NCBI GenBank assembly: GCA_010645155.1
Contig: CM021316.1
Span: 11,032,119 to 11,096,118, forward strand
Length of the DNA: 64,000 nucleotides
DNA from: Tigriopus japonicus
Taxonomy: Eukaryota; Arthropoda; Copepoda; Harpacticoida; Harpacticidae
Direction of reading: 5' to 3'
Positions 1-13,400 of the stretch are shown here, piece by piece; the first letter of the stretch is position 1; the number at the start of each line of letters is the position of its first letter. The notes under the pieces are model-generated. The model did not search any database. It was not told the origin of the DNA and was given only the letters and a program-made list of their open reading frames with translations. The position numbers were made by a program, and so were the translations under genes.

Positions 1-85
1 TGCCAAAAGTTGTCTGAAATCCCGCCAATTTCAGGCAATCCAAAATGGCAAAACTATACCTAGAGCCCAACTCGAAACACATCAG
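1..85. mobile_element. Right end of a TA-flanked MITE (GTGATGTGTTTCGA family)
   Basis: About 45 bases ending CGAAACACATCAG and followed by TA nearly repeat the right end of the element at 49423-50419, including the shared segment CCAAAATGGCAAAACT. The left end is not in the window, so the start given is the window edge. Confidence 0.5.
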
Positions 86-1188
86 TAGTTGTGACACCTG
101 AAGGATTATTAACGACACTCAATCCAAGGATTTCCAGCAAGAAAAAAGTACTAAAAAGAAAAAATAGTCGTTATGAGATTATCAATTAAAACTTCGAGCT
201 TTTTGCGAAGGCAAAAATCAAAGCTGATGCTTTTCGGCAAGCAAGGTCTTTTTTAGACAGCTTTTTTTGGTTAATTAAGATCCTATTTTCTCGCTGATAT
301 TGATGTTTTCACGATAGCGTGCCAAGTCAGATTCTTTTTGTGGCTGATAATTAACTTCTTTTTTTCGTGATTGTGATTGTCTCTGATGACAAGCCATCAC
401 TAGGATGCCCATCTTTTTCTTCTCATGTATAGGGTTCGAGGAAACTAGCTTATCAAAGAAATTTTGCTTTTGAAACACACAAGAACTTGCCAGAAACGCC
501 TCACGCTCGTCTTTTTGATTGAACAGTTCTTCTGTCTCTAGCTGAGCGTCCTAATTAAGAACAAGTTAATCCTGTGATAGAGTACATCTGATGTCCCTTT
601 CTACGAGCCAAATAAAAAACGTTCCTGGAACATATGCTTTACAAGCATTGAAGATCGACTTGATTAGAACTGAAGAATGCAACGACATCTTATCCACAAA
701 AAACGAATGCTTTGTTTCATGTTTGTTCTTCAATGTTTACCTATAATGCCGAGGATTTGGGAATTAAATTTGTAACGCTGCTTCTTGTCAAAAATGACGG
801 TTTTTAAATATATATTTCCATTGATTCAGATTAAATCCCAACATTTCAAATTCTAGAGCAATTTGCACCTAGTTATTCATTCATTTTTGAAGTGTTTTTT
901 ATGAGTGTGTTTTTCATGAAAAATGAAATTGATTAGGCAAAAGAAAGTATATTTGTGCTTCATATTTCTTTTAATTTTTTGACTTCCCTTATGGTCAAGT
1001 CAAAAAAAATCGATAGGTTGAAGGATCAAGCAAATTAGGTTTATCTATGACGTTGTTGAATAAACCAACTATTTCTCACTTAAGATCTTTATAAGGAACT
1101 CATCTTTTACACAATTGTAGTCAATTCCAAGGAAAGTGGTTTTCTAGCATAGGAATATTAGAAAGAAACCTCACCTAAGTGCTTGCGT

Positions 1189-1842
1189 TGAATGGGGGAT
1201 GCAGGGGGAGGTTCAAGTGATCTCTTTAAAAATCTTATCGCGGGCGGATCAAAAAAGAGAAAAGGCTTGTTCGTCAATGTAAGATTTTGGTCAGTGCAAG
1301 GGTTTTCGCGTTTTACAGACCGCCCTTATGACTTAGATGCTACAAAAAATGTCGAATTGCCAGTATGGACATTTTGACTCTCGGTTTTGTAAGAATTTGC
1401 AAAATTATTCTATTGATTAAAAAATGGCAAGCACTTAAAAAAGACCTTTGATATTGAAGAGAAACACGTACAAAAAACGGCATTTTGTTTGATACCATGA
1501 TAGTTTTGGAGCTTTACAATACAAAACAGTGCTTATAACATCACTTACACTTGTACTTACCCAAAAAAAGTGGCCTTTTGTTGAGAATTTTCTCGTGCAA
1601 GAACGAGCAAATAAAGTGTGCATTTTTTCCAAAATCCAAACCAAAAGTGTTCAAACTTGCAATTCGGCATTTTTCATGGCATCTAATTCGCAAGGGCGGT
1701 CTGTAAATTGCGAAAACCCTTAAACTGCCCAAATTCTCACGAGCCACCCACTGTTGCCAAACAAGCCTTTTCTCTTCTTTTATCCGCCCGCGATAAGATT
1801 TTTGAAGAGATCACTCAAACCTCCCCCTGCATTTCCCATTGA
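1189..1842. mobile_element. Foldback/MITE-like element with arms of about 175 bp
   Basis: The left arm (about 1189-1361) is an imperfect reverse complement of the right arm (about 1660-1842). Matching blocks include TGCAGGGGGAGG with its complement, AATCTTATCGCGGGCGGAT with its complement, and an inner block around CAGACCGCCCTT. The spacer is about 300 bp. No coding capacity was recognised. I cannot define a target duplication with confidence. Confidence 0.75.
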
Positions 1843-4300
1843 GTGAAAGACGAGCAAATCAAACTGTCGTACGTTAGAGCAAAGACGGCTTGGGCTGATA
1901 TAATATATCTAAAGACTCACAACCTTGCCATGACATCTGTTGGTTGAAATTGTTAAAAGTGACTCTGTGCGCAGATATGCCTGAAGTATAGAAAGTGCAT
2001 CTGCTTGTTCACTCTCGGCTCAATTTTTGTTGCAAGTCTGACCCTAATTCATAAACCAACAACTCAGTGGCGTTTCCTAGGGACCTCTAATCTCTGAACT
2101 AAATGAATCAGAAGAGTCGATTCTTTCTCAAATGTCATTAAGTAATCTAGAAGAATCTCAACTCTTTCAAGCCAGACATCTCCAGTCGACCATTGTGAGC
2201 CCAACTCCGAGCAAAACAGAGAAGAAAGGAGCTGACCGGCAGCAACAGCCACATTAAAGCCAAAGTACGTAGAGAACAGAGGAGGGGAGAAAACCTGTTT
2301 TCCTCAATGGGAAGAAATTCTCAAATGCAACGGGATAGTACATTTCATAACGGACTGCGCTCTTGGTGTCAACGACGACAACAACCATGAGTGACAAAGT
2401 TTGAATCCACTGGCAACAGATGCCACGGCAGTTGTGTGTATCTGGTCGCTTCGCGACTTATATCTGTGGTTAGAGCTTCCGTCAGTTGTACTCAACACAA
2501 CAAAGTGGAATGCAAGTGACAAACAGATATGAACAGAGGTGACAGCTATGACAGACAGATATCTACCGGTGGTGTTATTACTGCATTTCTGTTCGTTTTG
2601 TAAGAATATTTTACTCGATTACGGTTTTGGAAATCTGTTTCCGTCTCAGTGGTCTTTTAGAAGACGAATCCAAATAACCATGTGCTCAATTTATCCCAAG
2701 GTTTCTAGCTTTGTCCGTTTTGAAGGCTTTGTGACAGGCCTGCCAAAGGTCGAACGAGTCCAAAGATGTTTCACCAAAAATATCATAAAAGTGAGAGATC
2801 TCTCGAAGGGAAGAGATGAACTAAGCTAGGTTAGTAATGTACTCAGGGAAGGTACGAAAAATAGTTGATGTTGCAGTCCTTTGACAGGGCATAACACTCT
2901 CTGGATTAGATTTGACTGGAGAGGCTATTAACTCGGGTGAATTCCACTTTGGAGTCAAAGCCTACCAAATTTGACCAAGATTCCTTAGAGGCCCGCCCAC
3001 AAAGCAGATTGTGGTGAGTACGTACTTATAATCAAAGTGCCGAAGAATGCATAAAGGATTCAATTTTGAAAATATCAAAGTAGTTTTCATAAAAAATGAG
3101 TTGGAAACGTAAGCCTATATTAACTTTGACCAAAGGGTTCAACTTGAGTGTTTGAAAGTACAACCACATCTTGTGTTTTTCTTTTATCCATTCCTGTTAG
3201 CTTGATTTTATGAATTGAAAGTCATGAAGGTTTAACAAGGCTGGCCTTGTTTAAACACACCATCAAAAACTTCAACCCCACTTGAACAATAAGCCAATGC
3301 TTCAAACACCGAATTTTCAATTACAGTTTTGAGAGTCACTCCAAGGCAACAAGTCGTTGAAATGAGCCTTCCTATTTTACTTTAACCTTTGATTTGGGTG
3401 TATTTTTCATGTGATGTTAAAAGCAAAAAGAATGCTGACAAAGAAGAACCCCATTCCATTGGTCGAATTTGTACTCTTGACCCAGGAATGGGAGGTTCAA
3501 GTCGCTCTTGGCCAAAATGATGGGAGAAAGTTTATCTTCAAAACAACGAGAAAGACAATATTGGCATGCCTCCAACTCGTACTTTGTATTGTGTATTATT
3601 TGTGCGGTAACATGATTTATTGCCATGTCAACTTTTTATTAACTTCGCAAGAAAGTAACTTACAATACGAATCAGGATTGTCTCTCATTTGCCTTTTTTG
3701 GGTGTTGCATTTACACTACACTAAAGGTGAAGCCATATTTTTTGCTCATCTAACTTGTGTTTCAATGAGGATCTGCGTTGTCCATTTTTGGCACATCCAT
3801 CAAATATAATAACATCAATGATAACGGTTGAAGTGAAAGAAACTTCTCTGGTGTCATGTGAAAGTCATTTACATTTTATTCGTTCCCAATCATAACTGTC
3901 AATCAACCGGTAAACTCTTTAAAACATGGAATTGTGACTTTTGGTGGGTTCCTTTGGACAAAAACTATCCAATTGTGCTATGAAACTTCATGAGATGAAG
4001 CGATTGTTTTCGGGGTTTTATTACCCGAAACAGGCCTTTGGCGAAATGTCACCCAAAATTTGGGCCTTTGGAAGGTCAGAACACTTATGGAATCAGCGCA
4101 CCTAGTATCAGAAAACAAGATAGATGGCGCTGTTGATGATAGTATTCTTCATAAAACAGTGCCCTAATTTGGGTAACAAGGCAAGAGTTTGATAACTTTT
4201 GCAAATCAAAGAAACTTGTGCAAAGGCTGTCGCACAATTTTGAAACTATTCTAATATTCTCAAATCACATGTTTTTTTCAATTCCACCTCTCAATTTCAG

Positions 4301-4450
4301 GCGGATGTCAAGGAAATCGCAATCGATTTGCTTCCCAGCAGTTTTGCGAGGCTGCTTGCAAACGTGGAGGTCCAGGGAAGAACCTTCGTCCAAATAACGT
4401 TGGACCTCAAGGATCTCTGGTAGACATCTGTAATCTTCCCATCGATCGTG
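4301..4450 (+). CDS. Ppn: Papilin exon: end of Kunitz 1, start of Kunitz 2
   Basis: The acceptor TTTCAG precedes 4301 and the donor GTATGT follows 4450. The exon opens in phase 1; its first two bases would complete a glycine. It encodes the second half of a Kunitz domain (GCQGNRNRFASQQFCEAAC), a Gly/Pro/Asn-rich spacer and the first cysteine of the next domain (DICNLPIDR). It ends in phase 1, matching the next exon. Confidence 0.85.
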
Positions 4451-7400
4451 GTATGTTGGAACACCCTCGCTTTTAGGTTCCAAGATCGTTTTATGACTCA
4501 GGAGGAATGCTTTTTCAAGGAAAATAGAGATGAGTAGATCAATCTGTACGTTGAATGATAGGAAGGACTAATCCTAATCTCGTTGGGATGCTGCGTCTCT
4601 TACCAAAGTAGACCATAATGAATTCCTTTGGTTGGTTCGTATTATAAGCTCCCTCTCTAAAGAAGCTCCTTATACTCTTCGCAAGACTCAAGGATAAGAA
4701 AAGATATAAAGTTTTTGAGAAGGCGATCAGATTGTCAATGGAGAAATGAGCTAGAGAATCTTTCAATGTGCGTCCGATTTCCTCGGCAAAACCGATGAAA
4801 AAGTTCTCTGCTACTAAAAGCGAGCTCATGGGATCTGTTTTAATTCTTTTGGAAAATCTCATGCTAACCAATTCATCCCTCCTTGTCTTTTGATTTGGTC
4901 CTTTTTGATCAATTTGGATGAAAAGACTCTTTTTGAGTTTGATATAAGAAAGCCCAAATCTTCATTACTCACTAATCATAATCCCCCCAAAGAAAAAGTT
5001 TGGCTAGCAACCAGACAATCAGAGACACATCCTGTTATTAAAGGATCCAAACTCTGTTTCCAGGCACATGCGAGGACAAAGTCCCCAATTGGTACTTCAG
5101 CTCTAAAGAAGGCCAATGTGCGGCCTTTACCTACTCAGGTTGTGAGGGTAATGCCAATCGATTCACCACAGAAGAGCAATGTGATCGACAATGTGGTCGA
5201 TTCAAGAACCAAGATGTGTGCAGCATGCCCAAAGACATTGGGCCTTGTTTGGGTCGGTTCAAGAAATGGTATTATGACGCCAATGTAAGGAAATGCAAGG
5301 AGTTTGCCTTTGGAGGCTGTGAAGGCAATGGCAATCGATTCAGCTCTCAAGAGGAATGTGAAACCATTTGTGTGGTTCTCGATGAGCTCGTGGTTGGGTG
5401 AGTATATGTAGTAAAAAGAAACGATATAAGGCACGATTTCATAAGGGAAAGTATTTTTCCGGGCATTCATGAGTTTTATTCATTCGGGAGTAAGTTAAGT
5501 TAGAGACCTTCGAGACAACGTAAACCAGAATACTACTTAACTTTTTGGGCTTATGGGAAGGGATAAGTAGAATCTCGCATAGGTGGTCACCGAACATTAA
5601 AATCATTGCTGGAGTTCAAAAAGATTAAGTCAGATAAAGTTTTTTAAAAGTTTTATTTCTCATGTTCAAATGATAAATTTTATCCCCCCGCTCAAGTTTA
5701 ATAACAAATGAATGAAGTATTAGAGACGTTATTTGATGAACTGAAATTAATGTTTGTTGCAAAGGATTTTTTCCACTATGATTTGTAATTTTTTTGTTTG
5801 TCTATACTTCTGGATGTAATACATACTTCCTTTCGTTATAATTAAGTCTTTTTCGTCAAAAAATTAGGACCATTTATTAAGTATTGCTTTAACGCGTTAG
5901 CTTAGCTCTGATCAGGTCCACCTATGCTTTAAAATCACAAACTCAAGCTGGTAATCTCAATTTTCCCCTCTAAACTGGGTACGGAGAGCAAACTCACTGA
6001 AAATAATGAATACCTTATTGAGATAAAGTTCCACCAGATTTGTGTTTGTATTCTATTCCTGAGGATGAATCTTTTGAAGTCGTTGACGCTCAATTTGTTT
6101 ACTTTCTCTAGGGGAAACAACACGGATATCTCAAAGAAAACCATTTGCAACCAGGAAATGGATGCTGGTCCTTGTGAGGATAGCCTGAAGCGTTGGTTCT
6201 ACTCTCCTGAGAGAGGAACATGTATGCCGTTCATTTACACTGGTTGCGCTGGAAACATGTAAGTCTACTTACTATTATAGCATGATTTGTTTGGCTCAAA
6301 GTGCAAAACTGGAAGAGCCATGCAAATTGAATTGGGTTTTCTGCGTCTTGTACTATCATTTCAATTTGTAGAAGCTAAAAATAGAAAGTTATAAAGGTTG
6401 ATGTGATATGTTCCAAACGGATCCACAAATCATAGTGAACATCTTCTTTTACTTAACTCAGAAACGTTCTTGGACAAAGCAAAATCAAGAGGTTATGGAA
6501 TTAAACGTATGTTTGCTTAGTGTTTTTTTCTTTTCTTTTTCATAAGCAAACTTCATTATTTCACATTAGCAATAGACCAAGAGATCGGTCAGAAAGTTGA
6601 TAAAAACTTTCTTTTAAATTCCAGACTTTTTACAACTTGCTAACTTCTGTTTGGCAAGATGATTGTGACATATTTACTGAAGCTAAATATATTTTTTGTA
6701 GAGGTTGACAGAAAGTTTGTTTGTCCGAAATTTCGGTTTTGATCACTTAAAAAACTCTGAAGCAAAAAAGTTCATATTAGGAATAATTGAGATTTGTTTG
6801 TCAGACAAAAGACTTGGACTATTTCAGTCTGATTGATGAACGTTTTTGATCCCCAGACAAAAGCGCCCTCTAGCACCCTCTTTGGCACTAACGAGACTAA
6901 CCCGAATCCTCTATTCCACTTGATGGCTTGGTTTTTCAGGAATCGCTTCAAGAGCTATGATGTTTGCATGGGTTTCTGTGAAGTAGCCAGACAAGATTTC
7001 TCCCCTCTTGGACCCGGAAATGAACCACCCCCAGGAGTCAATGGCGCAGAGATTTATGCTCCTCCTCCACCACCCGATCTTAGGCCTGAGCCTCAACCAG
7101 AACTAGGCCCAAGGCCTGACTCAGATCCTGAAAATGGTGCCAGTCTCGAATACGAAGAACCTGCCATGGAATTTGCCAACAACCAGGATCCTCCCGCAAA
7201 TATGGCCGTTGATTCTGAGCAGTGCAGGGTAAGTTCATATTTTGTTAAGACAAGAAGAGCAACTAGAAAAAATAAGGCTCTACTCTTGTTCCTTGACGAA
7301 GAGAAACAAATAGTGATTAGCTTTTTTGACGTTTATTGTCAAGCCGATGATTTACGTACAACTCAATGTCTTAATACTTAACGGTAGTAAATGTCTGTTT

Positions 7401-10400
7401 CAAAGAGATGAAAGTTGCATAGCTTCTTGTGACATTTACAGATGCTTCTTTCAAAGTTTCTTTCGTGTATGTAGTTTGTCATGATATTTAGGGCTCCTCG
7501 GTATGTTTTGTTCAATGACCGAAAAAATGTTCCAATCCAGTCCACACGGTGGCAAAACTTTGGGATGACATTGAGAATGATGCACCTCAAATAAGTTAAA
7601 CATCTTCATTCTTTTGAAGTGTTTCCCTTCATATTATGGCTAGGTTGACTTTTTATCGGCTCCTCGCAATCAAAGTAGAAACTTTTTAAAGAGAGAAGTT
7701 TTCACAAAAAACTAAGGTTTGAAATAACATGGAGCGGTTTCATTTCAAATCTACTCGGTCAAAAAAGTTTCACTTCATCAGATTCACTACCCTATCCGAG
7801 TTATCCATTCTCCTTTGCATGTTAGGACGAATGATTCTCGTGGTAACTTGCTAAAGACACTTTTGCATGATATGTTCTTGTTAGCAAATCTAAATTGTTA
7901 TAAACATCTTATTTGATCCGAGTCTGGTACAAAAAACAAAATCGAAATAAGGACACGAGAAGTTGACCTTTGCATTGTCACGACCAAGAGATTTACGTAA
8001 GATCATTGGTTTTTAGATAACTTTTGGAGTTGAAGTCGGAATGTCCGAGTGGGTGTATTCAGATGGGAACTGGACGTCCCATGCGTGTCTTTGGGACCGG
8101 ATATGTTAAGGATAAAAGATTATTTGGATCTAAGGTGTAAAGGGGGAAAGGATAGAAAATCGTATCAAGAAAGCCTTTTGCAAAGCCCTTTAAGCGTAAC
8201 AAGCGAAGCAAAAAATATATGCAGCCTGTAAGCAATATAATATCATGAATAATGTCAAAGTACAATAAATAGTTCAAGAACATTAGTCCATTGGGTACTA
8301 TATATTGCTTTTGAAATATCTGGCAACACTGTTTGTTGGCCTTGCCGTAGGTATGATTTCAATTACCCCCAAAAAGCTTCTTTCCTTGGAAATGTTACCC
8401 CCGCCCCCTATCCATGGGTCACAAAAATATGCACCAAAGGAAACAAAATGCTAACGAGTATACTTTCTTCAATATTCTAATCCCCGCACGAACAAAAACA
8501 AAATACGTTTTACTCGTAATGTAAAACTTGTAATAGGATATCAATCTTGACACCTAATTTGATGCGCGAGGCTAAGCCTTTTTCTGCTTTAGAAAGTGTT
8601 GTCCTTTAAGAATTAGGGACAAGATTTTTCCTTATTAAAAGGCTGAGGAGGAACTCAAAACGGCCATCTCTTTAAAAAAACGGCAACGCTGAGCATCTTT
8701 CGTTTCAGCTGTATTTCCATTTTGTCTGGCAGTTTTGACATCAAAAGCATAATTACTGAATTCTAAAGAGATTACATGGCACGACATCACATGAGCTTTG
8801 TTCACATGGAATTGAAAATAATTCAAACTTCCAATCAATTTATAACTCTCACCCAAAAATTGTGGGCTTCAAAGCCATTCAAAACGTTTCCTGTCAAAGA
8901 TATTACAAGCAACCTTAGCACCCAGGACCTTCCAAAGTTTCCCATAGAGTGAGACGACATGCCATAAATACTAAGACATCTCAAGCATCGCTTTGTCTCA
9001 CGAAGTAGTTTGGGTGACAAAATACATCCTCATCTTCCATAAACGTTGGATATGATAACGAAAGATGTGGGTTCTTTGGAACAATTGGACCAAATTGGGC
9101 CCTTCATCGATTCTCTAATCATTGTTTTGGGAACAAACTAATGGTTGAGAAACGAAGGTCGAAAACAAGAACATGAGTAATTGCATTTTCGGGAGAAATG
9201 TTTACTGGTTTCAAGTACAACTTCACGAATCGTGTTTCTGATGCTCAATTCCTGTAACAACCGATTTCAAGACTCAATTTCAACTTTTTGAATGACGACC
9301 TTCTCACAAGGTTGGTTCGAGACATGATTTCCAATCACAGATTGCCAAGAAGACCAAGACATTAGGACGAGCCCATTCTGTGAAAGGATGATTTCTTGGT
9401 GGCTTCATCCTTCTTTCCATCTATCCAATCAATGCTCCTCATTCATGACTCGCCTTCTAGTGAAGTTTGCTGATTAGTTTTCCGATTCTCCCACAAATTT
9501 TGATTGGAGAAAGGCGAATGGCATTGTCGACCAAATGTCGCCCTATTTTAGGTTTGGAGGCTACTTTCACCACAATTTGGAGATTGCCAACGTTTTCAAC
9601 ATTGAGGATGGAGCACTAGAATGAATGACAAGTTGTTGGGTCCCTTGGGGATTTTGTTAATGATTGTGCTTCTCTTTAGGGAGCTAGATGAAGTGTTGAA
9701 ACCTTTGTGATATCTAGAATCATGAATTAGGCTCAGTCAGAATGGCATCAAGCCATAAATATAAATTGAAAATCAAGCTCCAATGGAGTTATTTTTATGA
9801 AAACATTAAGTTTGGCAGAGGGAGTAGTTTTGAAATGTCGCGTGTTTTCCGCTTGCAATCATTCGTTTTCACTGACGTCAATGGAACCGTCAGTGAAGAG
9901 AATCTTTCATTCATTTATCTCCTTTGATTATGGACGGTTTCTTATTCTGAAGTGTCCATGTGATTATCTCTCACCCAAATACGGTTGTACTTTGAGTCAT
10001 CATCGCGTTTATAGTACCGTAAACATGTAAAGCAAATAATTTGGCTCTATAGAGATTTGTGAGAAACCCTTTGGAAGGCTTAATGAAAAGGACCCACAAT
10101 CATCACTCACTTTAACACGTTTGCACAAATAACTTTTTTGCCATCATGGTGATGTTTGAGTGCTTCACACAATAAACAATAACAATTTACAAAATACTGA
10201 AAGTTCTCAGTGTTTATATTATTTTCTTGAAGTCCACAGCTAGCTATAAAAACCTTCAAATTAGTTGAAAGAATCATGGCAATGAGAAGGACTGATTTTA
10301 TCAAGAGAAAAGACTTTTGACTCACGAATTCTCGATTTAACAAGGAAAGTATTCTTGGGAGCTCAGCGCTTGCTCAGATAAAATTCAGTGTCACCTAAAA

Positions 10401-13400
10401 AAAACGAAAAATTCTTTTGAGCTGATGAAAAATTCGAAAACGACAATTTCCTCAAAATGGCTTTGGAACGAGTAATGTTTGACTTGATAAAAGATCAACT
10501 CAAATTTCGATGAGTTTGCCCGAAAAAACGTTGGAGCAACGCGTGCGCTCGATCGGCTAGAGCTACTTCAATCCATTGTTCCAAAGAGGCCAAATTTGAA
10601 GTCCACAATTTTTACAAGTCTCCCTGTAATTCAATTTCTCCTTAACATTGATGATTGTTGTCATCCAAAAATTGGAACTTGAATGGCTCAGCTTTCTTTT
10701 GTAGCATGCGGAAGAGCGATGTGCTTATGCTCAGTGTCCATATGGAACCATTCGTTATATGGATGACCGCAATGGTTGTGAGGAGTGTTACTGTAATGAG
10801 CCGTGTTATGGTCATGAATGTCCCAAGGGAACCAAATGCTCGGTTGAGCTCTACCGTGAGCAAGATGGATCCACTGGATACAGGTACGTTTCTGTACGAT
10901 TTAGAATGACCACGTGGGTCTTTTAATGCAACACGTGCCACAAAATAAGACACCATGGTCACCCACGACCTTCAATGGCTTCCAAAGAAGAGAAGCGTAC
11001 GTTAAGAACAGACTCTTAATGTTGCTCAGATTGAGCGAGGCTCATTGCTTTACTTAATTGTATTATCTAGACTAGAAAGAAAATTCCCACCGGCAACAAC
11101 TAGAAGTTTCGTTTTAGAACGTAATAGATTTATAGTACAGTTTTCTCAAGACCATCGAGTCCCATGACGATGCAAAACGAGTTTCTAATTCATAGAGCGG
11201 TATGCCGAGACGAAACCAAGGACGGAGTTTGTCCCAAATTGACTCGGAACGATTTTGCCAGTTGTTCCGAAGATTGCACTGGAGACAGCGATTGTGATGG
11301 GGAACAAAAGTGTTGCTACAATGGCTGTGGAAAATCATGCTTGGATGTGGTCAAGGATCCTGGAAGCGAGTATCTTCCTGCACCTGGTGATGGACAAGCT
11401 CCTGTTGTGAGTCAAGATCCTGATGCACCCAAAATTGAGGTATGTACGTTGGTTCGAAGCTCTCTTACCAGCCAACAATGACGGTTCATTTGGGTGTTCC
11501 ATCATTGTTGAAGAGCATAAAGGTCTGAGGACCATTGTTACTTCAAAGGATACTTATTGAAACTCGAGGGAATCTACTTAAGGTAATGGAGTTGGAATAA
11601 ATTGCTCAAAGGACATAAAAGTTTCGGGGAATGTGGGCCAAGTGACGAACGACCTTCAGTTTTGTCTTTGTTCCCAATCAATGCGATCCTCAAGTTGGCA
11701 CAATACTCAGCTATTTTCTTGTCTCATCCGCATGTTACCCCATTGTCGTAACCAGGATAAATGCCCAAAAAACGAATGAAGACTTGGAAGTGAGGAATTC
11801 CGACTGCGCATACGAAACCGTATGTTTCAAGTTGTTCGAAAATCCCGAGAGAATAGCAAAAAAGGACCAATTATTCAGTGATTAGTTCTCAATCCTGCCT
11901 GATAGCTTAAAGCTTAACGTGAATGACCCTTACCGTATCAAATATTATTCATTGAGAACGAGACAAAAGGAATTTTATAGTGGAAATGCTTTGAATAGAA
12001 AATGAAAACGGTCAAGTTAAAACATGATGTGTTTTGTTCCCAAAGGAAGGTCATCTTTTGTTATTGTTGTTTTTTATTGTTTGTCTCGACTTAAAACACA
12101 CTAAGTGTGTGATAGAGTATAGGTAAATAATATATTTTGAAATAATGAACTTCGAAACCATATGATATATGTATAGTAAACTACTGAAATGTTTGAAGCG
12201 CTAAACAAAGAGGAGATCGAATATACGTACATGTTTTCTTTGAACCTTTTTCTTTGAAAGTTTCTAGTGAATGTCTTCTTTCTTCAATTTTTGGTTTACC
12301 AAAGTCCTGTAAAATTCTAGGGATCAATATTCCGTCGATTTAGATTGAATTTGATAATGTCCTAATGGAGCAACTGCTCCTCTGTGGTTTATGTGTTCAA
12401 ATATTGACGATGTTAAAGCAATCACGACATCAGTTCGTGTTTGTTGTCAAACGCACATGTAATACTCTCGAAAAACATCTAGCCTTTGGCGGATCCTTTG
12501 TTGATTTGCTTATTTGGCAGTCTCATTCCATACTTCCCAGTAAATTACAGACCAATTCTGGTCCAAGGGATTCTTGTCATGTGACGAAATGAATACCTAA
12601 AAAATTTCTAGCATTCCATATCAGAGATGTAAGTGACCTCAAAATTCACAAACACCCCCCACAACACCACATTCATTCATGCCAGGGACCCTAATATAGA
12701 TACTGGCCGTTGTAGGCTAACACACAGGTGCTGATTAGAGCACTATGATGGCTCGCTCTGGTGATTGTTCAAGAAACAGCATCAACATTCAACTGATTCT
12801 GACCGAAGTTTAAAAAACTAGAGTACAGTAAAATCTTAATTTAAAAATCTCCAATTTATCAGTAACTCTCAATTTATTGATAATTTTTGGAATTACCAAG
12901 GTTTGATTATGGCTCCGATGACAGCGACTCAATTTAACTAAAAAAACTCAATTTAGCAATATATATTATGGGATGACGGACAAAATCCTTAAATCAAAAT
13001 TTTACTGTACTTGTTCTTCTTCCATGTAGAGTAAATTGTCAGCCACCTAATGTGAGACATTGATTGATGCTTGTTTAAACTCCATACTAATTGAAATGTA
13101 CTTCTTACATATTAGATAAATACTTCAAACACATTTACTACAGGCTTAAGGATTTTCACTAACCAAACTTTGCTATCAAACAAGCCAAATACTTTAGATG
13201 TGTTTCGGATAAGAAAAGGCTTCCTTTAATCATGAACTTTTGCTTCCTGCATGTAGGAAGACATCACAGACAATCCATGTTGGTCAGGCATGCATAGACT
13301 TTGATGGCCAGTCTACATATTAGGGTTTCTAATTCATGTCATAGACTCGCAACTACGTAGTTTCAGCTAGATAAATGCATTATGTAATTGAACGCCTTAG

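Larger units (their letters stand above)
1..4300. other. Upstream/intronic region without supported exons
   Basis: The first recognisable papilin exon (4301) begins in the middle of a Kunitz domain, so this stretch should be at least partly intron. I looked for the missing N-terminal half of that domain (two cysteines, an aromatic pair, then a third cysteine and a phase-1 donor) and did not find it. The open frames here, including one of 132 codons at 3411-3809, have no recognisable domain. The only clear structures are a MITE end at the window edge and the foldback element at 1189-1842. Confidence 0.5.

Noticed and set aside
3411..3809. 132-codon + strand ORF
   Set aside because: AT-rich composition, no domain, no promoter or splice context; consistent with chance.
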